Part shown: positions 44,482 through 47,730 of the stretch, one piece after another
Layout: every line of letters begins with the position of its first letter
How positions within the stretch are numbered: the first letter of the stretch is position 1
Assembly: GCA_016789865.1 (NCBI GenBank)
Contig: JAEUPC010000212.1
Coordinates: 1 to 47,730, forward strand
Source: Rubrivivax sp.
GTDB taxonomy: Bacteria; Pseudomonadota; Gammaproteobacteria; Burkholderiales; Burkholderiaceae_C
Length of the DNA stretch: 47,730 nucleotides
Direction of reading: 5' to 3'
Program-made: the position numbers and the translations under genes
The notes under the pieces: model-generated
Told to the model about the DNA's origin: nothing
The model's database searches: none
What the model saw: only the letters and a program-made list of their open reading frames with translations

Positions 44482-45876
44482 TCAGGCCAACGCCCGCACC
44501 GCGTCGATGGCCTGCTCGATGCGCTCCACCGCGTGCACTTCCAGACCTTCGATCGCCTTCTTCGGCGCGTTGGCCTTGGGCACCACCGCCACGCTGAAGC
44601 CGAGCTTGGCCGCCTCGCGCAGCCGCTCCTGCCCGCGCGGCGCCGGGCGCACTTCGCCGGCCAGACCCACCTCGCCGAAGGCGATGAAGCCACGCGGCAG
44701 CGCGCGGCCGCGCAGGCTGCCCTGGATGGCCAGCAGCACCGCCAGGTCGGCCGCCGGCTCGCCGATGCGCACACCGCCCACCGCGTTGACGAACACGTCC
44801 TGGTCCATGCAGCTGACGCCGGCGTGCCGGTGCAGCACGGCAAGCAGCATCGCAAGGCGATCCCGATCGAGGCCCACCGAGAGCCGGCGCGGGCTCGGCC
44901 CGCCGCTGTCGACCAGCGCCTGGATCTCCACCAGCAGTGGCCGCGTGCCTTCCAGCGTGACCAGCACGCAGGAGCCGGGCACCGGCTCGCCGTGTGTCGA
45001 GAGGAAGATCGCGCTCGGGTTGGCCACACCCTTCAGGCCGCGCTCGGTCATCGCGAACACGCCGATCTCGTTCACCGCACCGAAGCGGTTCTTGATGGCG
45101 CGCACGAGGCGGAAACTCGAATGCGTGTCGCCTTCGAAGTACAGCACCGTGTCCACCATGTGCTCCAGCACGCGCGGACCGGCCAGCGCCCCTTCCTTGG
45201 TGACATGGCCGACAAGCACGATGCCGGTGCCGCGCATCCCCTGAGGGGCCCCCGACTTAGCCACGCGTGTGAGCTGGGCGGCACATTCGCGCACCTGCGC
45301 CACCGAGCCGGGGGCCGACGTGAGCTCGCTGGAGTACAGCGTCTGGATCGAGTCGATCACCGCCAGCGCCGGCCGCTCGCGTTCGATGGCGGCGAGGATC
45401 TTCTCGAGGTGAATCTCGGCCAGCACGCGCACCCGGGCGCCCGTCAGCCCGAGCCGCCGCGCACGCAGCGCCACCTGCGCGCCGCTCTCTTCGCCGGTGA
45501 CGTAGAGCACCGGCATGTGCGCCGACATCGCGTCCAGCGCCTGCAGCAGCAGCGTGCTCTTGCCGATGCCGGGGTCACCGCCGATGAGCACCACGCCCCC
45601 GGCCACCAGGCCGCCGCCGAGCACGCGGTCGAGTTCTTCCTGGCCGGTGCTGGTGCGATCGACCGCGGCCGCCTCGATGTCGGCCAGCGTCGCCACGGCC
45701 TGCGGCGCGCCGCCCACGGCCAGCGACTGGAAGCGGTGGCGCTGCGGCGCCTCGGCCAGCGTCTCTTCCAGGGTGTTCCACTCGCTGCAATGTGGGCACT
45801 TGCCCAGCCACTTGGGGCTGTCGCCGCCGCAGGCGCGGCAGGTGTAGACGGTCTTGGCGGCTTTGGCGGCGGGCAT
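44482..45876 (-). CDS. radA: DNA repair protein RadA
   Basis: A 464-residue hexameric helicase that promotes branch migration during recombination. It has an N-terminal zinc finger (YTCRACGGDSPKWLGKCPHCSEWNT) and a RecA-like core with Walker A GGDPGIGKST and Walker B LAVIDSIQTL. The RadA-specific KNRFG motif (RAIKNRFGAVNEIGVF) and a C-terminal Lon-protease-like domain follow (FVNAVGGVRIGEPAADLAVLLAI). The start at 45876 gives MPAAKAAKTVYTC; ATGs at 45885 and 45909 are also in frame. It keeps the common neighbourhood with alr and lplT. Confidence 0.96.
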   Translation of the reverse strand: MPAAKAAKTVYTCRACGGDSPKWLGKCPHCSEWNTLEETLAEAPQRHRFQSLAVGGAPQAVATLADIEAAAVDRTSTGQEELDRVLGGGLVAGGVVLIGGDPGIGKSTLLLQALDAMSAHMPVLYVTGEESGAQVALRARRLGLTGARVRVLAEIHLEKILAAIERERPALAVIDSIQTLYSSELTSAPGSVAQVRECAAQLTRVAKSGAPQGMRGTGIVLVGHVTKEGALAGPRVLEHMVDTVLYFEGDTHSSFRLVRAIKNRFGAVNEIGVFAMTERGLKGVANPSAIFLSTHGEPVPGSCVLVTLEGTRPLLVEIQALVDSGGPSPRRLSVGLDRDRLAMLLAVLHRHAGVSCMDQDVFVNAVGGVRIGEPAADLAVLLAIQGSLRGRALPRGFIAFGEVGLAGEVRPAPRGQERLREAAKLGFSVAVVPKANAPKKAIEGLEVHAVERIEQAIDAVRALA

Positions 45877-46014
45877 GCACGGCATTGTGCTCAGCCCCGG
45901 GGCTGCCACGGGCAGCGAAGGGCACGGGACGCGCGCGCTCTGACGAGCGGGCGCGCTGCGGCAGCAGCCGGCGCTCGGGTGGTCAGGGCATGCTTGCCGC
46001 GCCCTGCGCCGGGT

Positions 46015-46290
46015 TCAGCCCGACGCCGAGCCGCCGGAACCGCCGCCCTTGAGCTTGCCCACCACGAGCAGCAGCACCACGGCGCCGGCGATCGAGGCGA
46101 TCCAGCCGGCGCCTTCGCCCATCTTGTAGAAGCCCACCATCTGGCCGATCAGGCCGGCACCGAACGAGCCGGCAACGCCCAGCAGGCAGGTCATGATCCA
46201 GCCCAACTTCTGCTCACCGGGCACGACGAAACGTGCGATGGCCCCGACCAGCAGGCCGAGGATGAGGGTGGCAAGAAGGCCTCGTTCCAT
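46015..46290 (-). CDS. GlsB/YeaQ/YmgE family membrane protein
   Basis: A 91-residue protein with three hydrophobic segments: LLATLILGLLVGAIARFVVPG, GWIMTCLLGVAGSFGAGLIGQMVG and GWIASIAGAVVLLLVVGKL. It ends in a Gly/Ser tail. This is the family called transglycosylase-associated protein and is often induced by stress. A strong GGAGGAG lies eight bases before the ATG at 46290. It is inserted between alr and radA on the same strand. Confidence 0.9.
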   Translation of the reverse strand: MERGLLATLILGLLVGAIARFVVPGEQKLGWIMTCLLGVAGSFGAGLIGQMVGFYKMGEGAGWIASIAGAVVLLLVVGKLKGGGSGGSASG

Positions 46291-46354
46291 GCAGCTGACT
46301 CCTCCGGATTGACGGCCCGGCCGCCTGCAGCGGCAGGGCCGGCAGCACAGGCTC

Positions 46355-47482
46355 TCACTCGACCGCGCGCACCGTGACGCGTGCGGCCAGGGCGCACATG
46401 AGTTCGTAGCCGATGGTAGCGGCGGCGTGCGCGACCTCATCGATCGAAAGGATGGTTTCGCGCGGGCCGCGGCCCCACAGCGTGACCTCGCTGCCGATGC
46501 CGGCCGCCGGCACCGGCGTCAGGTCCACTGCCAGCATGTCCATCGACACGCGGCCCACGGTGCCCGTGCGCACGCCATCCACCAGCACCGGCGTGCCGGT
46601 GCCGGCGTGGCGCGGGTAGCCGTCGGCATAACCGCAGGCGGCGATGCCGATGCGCATGGCGCGATCGGCCGTGAAGCGGCTGCCATAGCCGACCGTGTCG
46701 CCCGGCTGCAGCGACCGCGTGGCGATCAGGCGTGTGCGCAGGGTCATCGCCGGCTGAAGTTGCCAGCCGGTCGCGCTGTGCTCGGGGAAGTCGGGTGCGC
46801 TGCCGTAGCTCAGGATGCCGGCACGCACCCAGTCGCTGGCCAGGCGGGGGCCGCCTTCGCCGGCCGCCGCCACGCCAGCGCCGCCGTGGTGGCGCAGGAT
46901 GGTCGCGCTGTTGGCGACGCTGCGCTCGCCGGGCAGATCGCGCGTGGCCTCCTCGAAGACACGCACCTGGTGCGCGATGCCGCGCTCGCCATCGGCGTCG
47001 GAGAAGTGGGTCATCAGTCCGATCTCGCCCACCTGCGGCAACGCGTGAAGCCGCGCCCAAGCGGCCCGGTAGCGCTCGGGGCGCAAGCCCAGGCGGTTCA
47101 TGCCGCTGTTCATCTTCAGGAACACGTGGTGCGGCGCATGGGTCTTGTGCGCGGCCAGCCAGTCGATCTGCTCGGCGCAGTGCACCGTGTGCCAAAGCGC
47201 CAGGCGCGAGCACAGTTCCAGATCGCGCGGCTCGAACACACCTTCCAGCAGCAGCACCGGCCCGCGCCAGCCGAGCGCGCGCATGCGTTCGGCCTCGGCC
47301 AGGTCGAGCAGCGCAAAGCCGTCGGCCCCCATGAGCCCGGCGTACGCGCGCTCGATGCCGTGCCCGTAGGCGTTGGCCTTGACCACCGCCCACAGCCGCG
47401 CCTCGGGCGCAGCGGTGCGCGCGCGTGCGAGGTTGTGAGCCAGCGCGGCGCGGTGGACGAGGGCTTCGATGGGGCGCGGCAT
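46355..47482 (-). CDS. alr: Alanine racemase
   Basis: A 375-residue PLP enzyme that makes D-alanine for peptidoglycan. [12 protein letters not shown] contains the PLP Lys, [14 protein letters not shown] is typical, and [17 protein letters not shown] contains the catalytic Tyr region of the C-terminal domain. [12 protein letters not shown] is also a family stretch. The ATG at 47482 ([18 protein letters not shown]) matches the usual start better than 47497. It is divergent from lplT, as in many Burkholderiales. Confidence 0.96.
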   Translation of the reverse strand: MPRPIEALVHRAALAHNLARARTAAPEARLWAVVKANAYGHGIERAYAGLMGADGFALLDLAEAERMRALGWRGPVLLLEGVFEPRDLELCSRLALWHTVHCAEQIDWLAAHKTHAPHHVFLKMNSGMNRLGLRPERYRAAWARLHALPQVGEIGLMTHFSDADGERGIAHQVRVFEEATRDLPGERSVANSATILRHHGGAGVAAAGEGGPRLASDWVRAGILSYGSAPDFPEHSATGWQLQPAMTLRTRLIATRSLQPGDTVGYGSRFTADRAMRIGIAACGYADGYPRHAGTGTPVLVDGVRTGTVGRVSMDMLAVDLTPVPAAGIGSEVTLWGRGPRETILSIDEVAHAAATIGYELMCALAARVTVRAVE

Positions 47483-47592
47483 GCCCGGCCGTGGCAAAGG
47501 TGGTGAGGAGCGCAGCCGACCCCTTCAGGCACGGGGCGGGTTTGCCCGCGAACCCCGGGGTCGACCTCGCAGCGAGGTGGTGCGCCTCGATT

Positions 47593-47620
47593 CTGACAGC
47601 GCAAACCTGCGTGCTATAAC
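47593..47620 (+). promoter_or_regulatory. Sigma-70 promoter of lplT
   Basis: CTGACA (47593-47598) and TATAAC (47615-47620), with a 16-bp spacer, each match five of six consensus bases. They lie about 50 bp before the lplT ATG in the 183-bp gap from alr. Confidence 0.7.
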
Positions 47621-47665
47621 CCGCCGCCCCCAAGGAGAGGCCACCCCGTTCGCGAGCGCCGCAGG

Positions 47666-47730
47666 ATGAAAAAAGGCTTCTCCACCATCATGTCGGCGCA
47701 GTTCTTCAGCTCGCTGGCCGACAACGCGTT
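47666..47730 (+). CDS. lplT: Lysophospholipid transporter LplT, 5' end only
   Basis: The 21 full codons before the window ends translate to a protein beginning MKKGFSTIMSAQFFSSLADN. This is the typical N-terminus of LplT, the major-facilitator flippase that brings lysophospholipids back across the inner membrane. The position next to alr supports it. AAGGAG at 47632-47637 is too far from the ATG to serve as its ribosome-binding site, so the start rests on similarity. Confidence 0.85.
   Translation, partial: MKKGFSTIMSAQFFSSLADNA

Overview
The window looks like a chromosomal segment of a GC-rich betaproteobacterium of the order Burkholderiales, probably near the Rubrivivax/Leptothrix/Roseateles group. 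This is inferred from base composition and from gene sets and neighbourhoods familiar in that order: birA next to a SPOR gene, DUF3014, ilvE next to a zf-CHCC gene, DUF6502 next to a lipoprotein gene, and radA ... alr | lplT. No taxonomic search was possible. Coding density is very high. Many same-strand neighbours overlap through TGATG, ATGA or GTGA, which points to pervasive translational coupling.

Layout. 1-8517: a minus-strand run (SET-domain protein, biotin-protein ligase, SPOR protein), topoisomerase III, a small outer-membrane protein, an AEC transporter and a DUF3014 protein. This block lies between two direct copies of a 126-bp repeat. 8518-11389: an exported caspase-like protein and a SAM methyltransferase. 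11398-14968: a minus-strand coupled run of adenosine deaminase, CysQ-like phosphatase and FAD oxidoreductase. 15151-20094: a four-gene nucleoside (BMP-type) ABC importer. Its ATPase-permease junction carries a 74-bp tandem unit that forms a chain of overlapping minigenes.

20129-26300 is the most striking part. It holds a TIR protein, a MoxR-like AAA ATPase, a degenerate vWA-like protein and a 950-residue protein. The last joins an N-terminal domain resembling those of MoxR/vWA-type conflict systems to a complete type VI secretion sheath pair, TssB and TssC, in one reading frame. No other type VI genes are present. I interpret it as a TIR/MoxR/vWA immune-type system with a sheath module in place of the usual third component.

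26304-36518: cytidine deaminase, then a second accessory block, then purine nucleoside phosphorylase, deoxyribose-phosphate aldolase, a 5'-nucleotidase lipoprotein, thymidine phosphorylase, an 11-mer-repeat exported protein and a TrpF-like protein. The accessory block contains an EamA exporter with a divergent Lrp regulator, a fragment of a Wadjet-type DUF3375 gene, and a BglII-like restriction enzyme with an MT-A70 methyltransferase. Adenosine deaminase, importer, cytidine deaminase, phosphorylases and aldolase together make a nucleoside scavenging pathway. Both defence-type blocks sit inside it.

36600-47730: housekeeping and conserved hypothetical genes. These are a beta-propeller lipoprotein with a palindromic operator, a DUF6502 protein with its lipoprotein partner, a DUF3667 membrane protein, zf-CHCC, ilvE, a small membrane protein, a family 25 glycosyltransferase, a DUF1232 protein, radA, a GlsB/YeaQ-type membrane protein, alr and the start of lplT. 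No rRNA, intact tRNA, CRISPR array or insertion-sequence transposase was seen.
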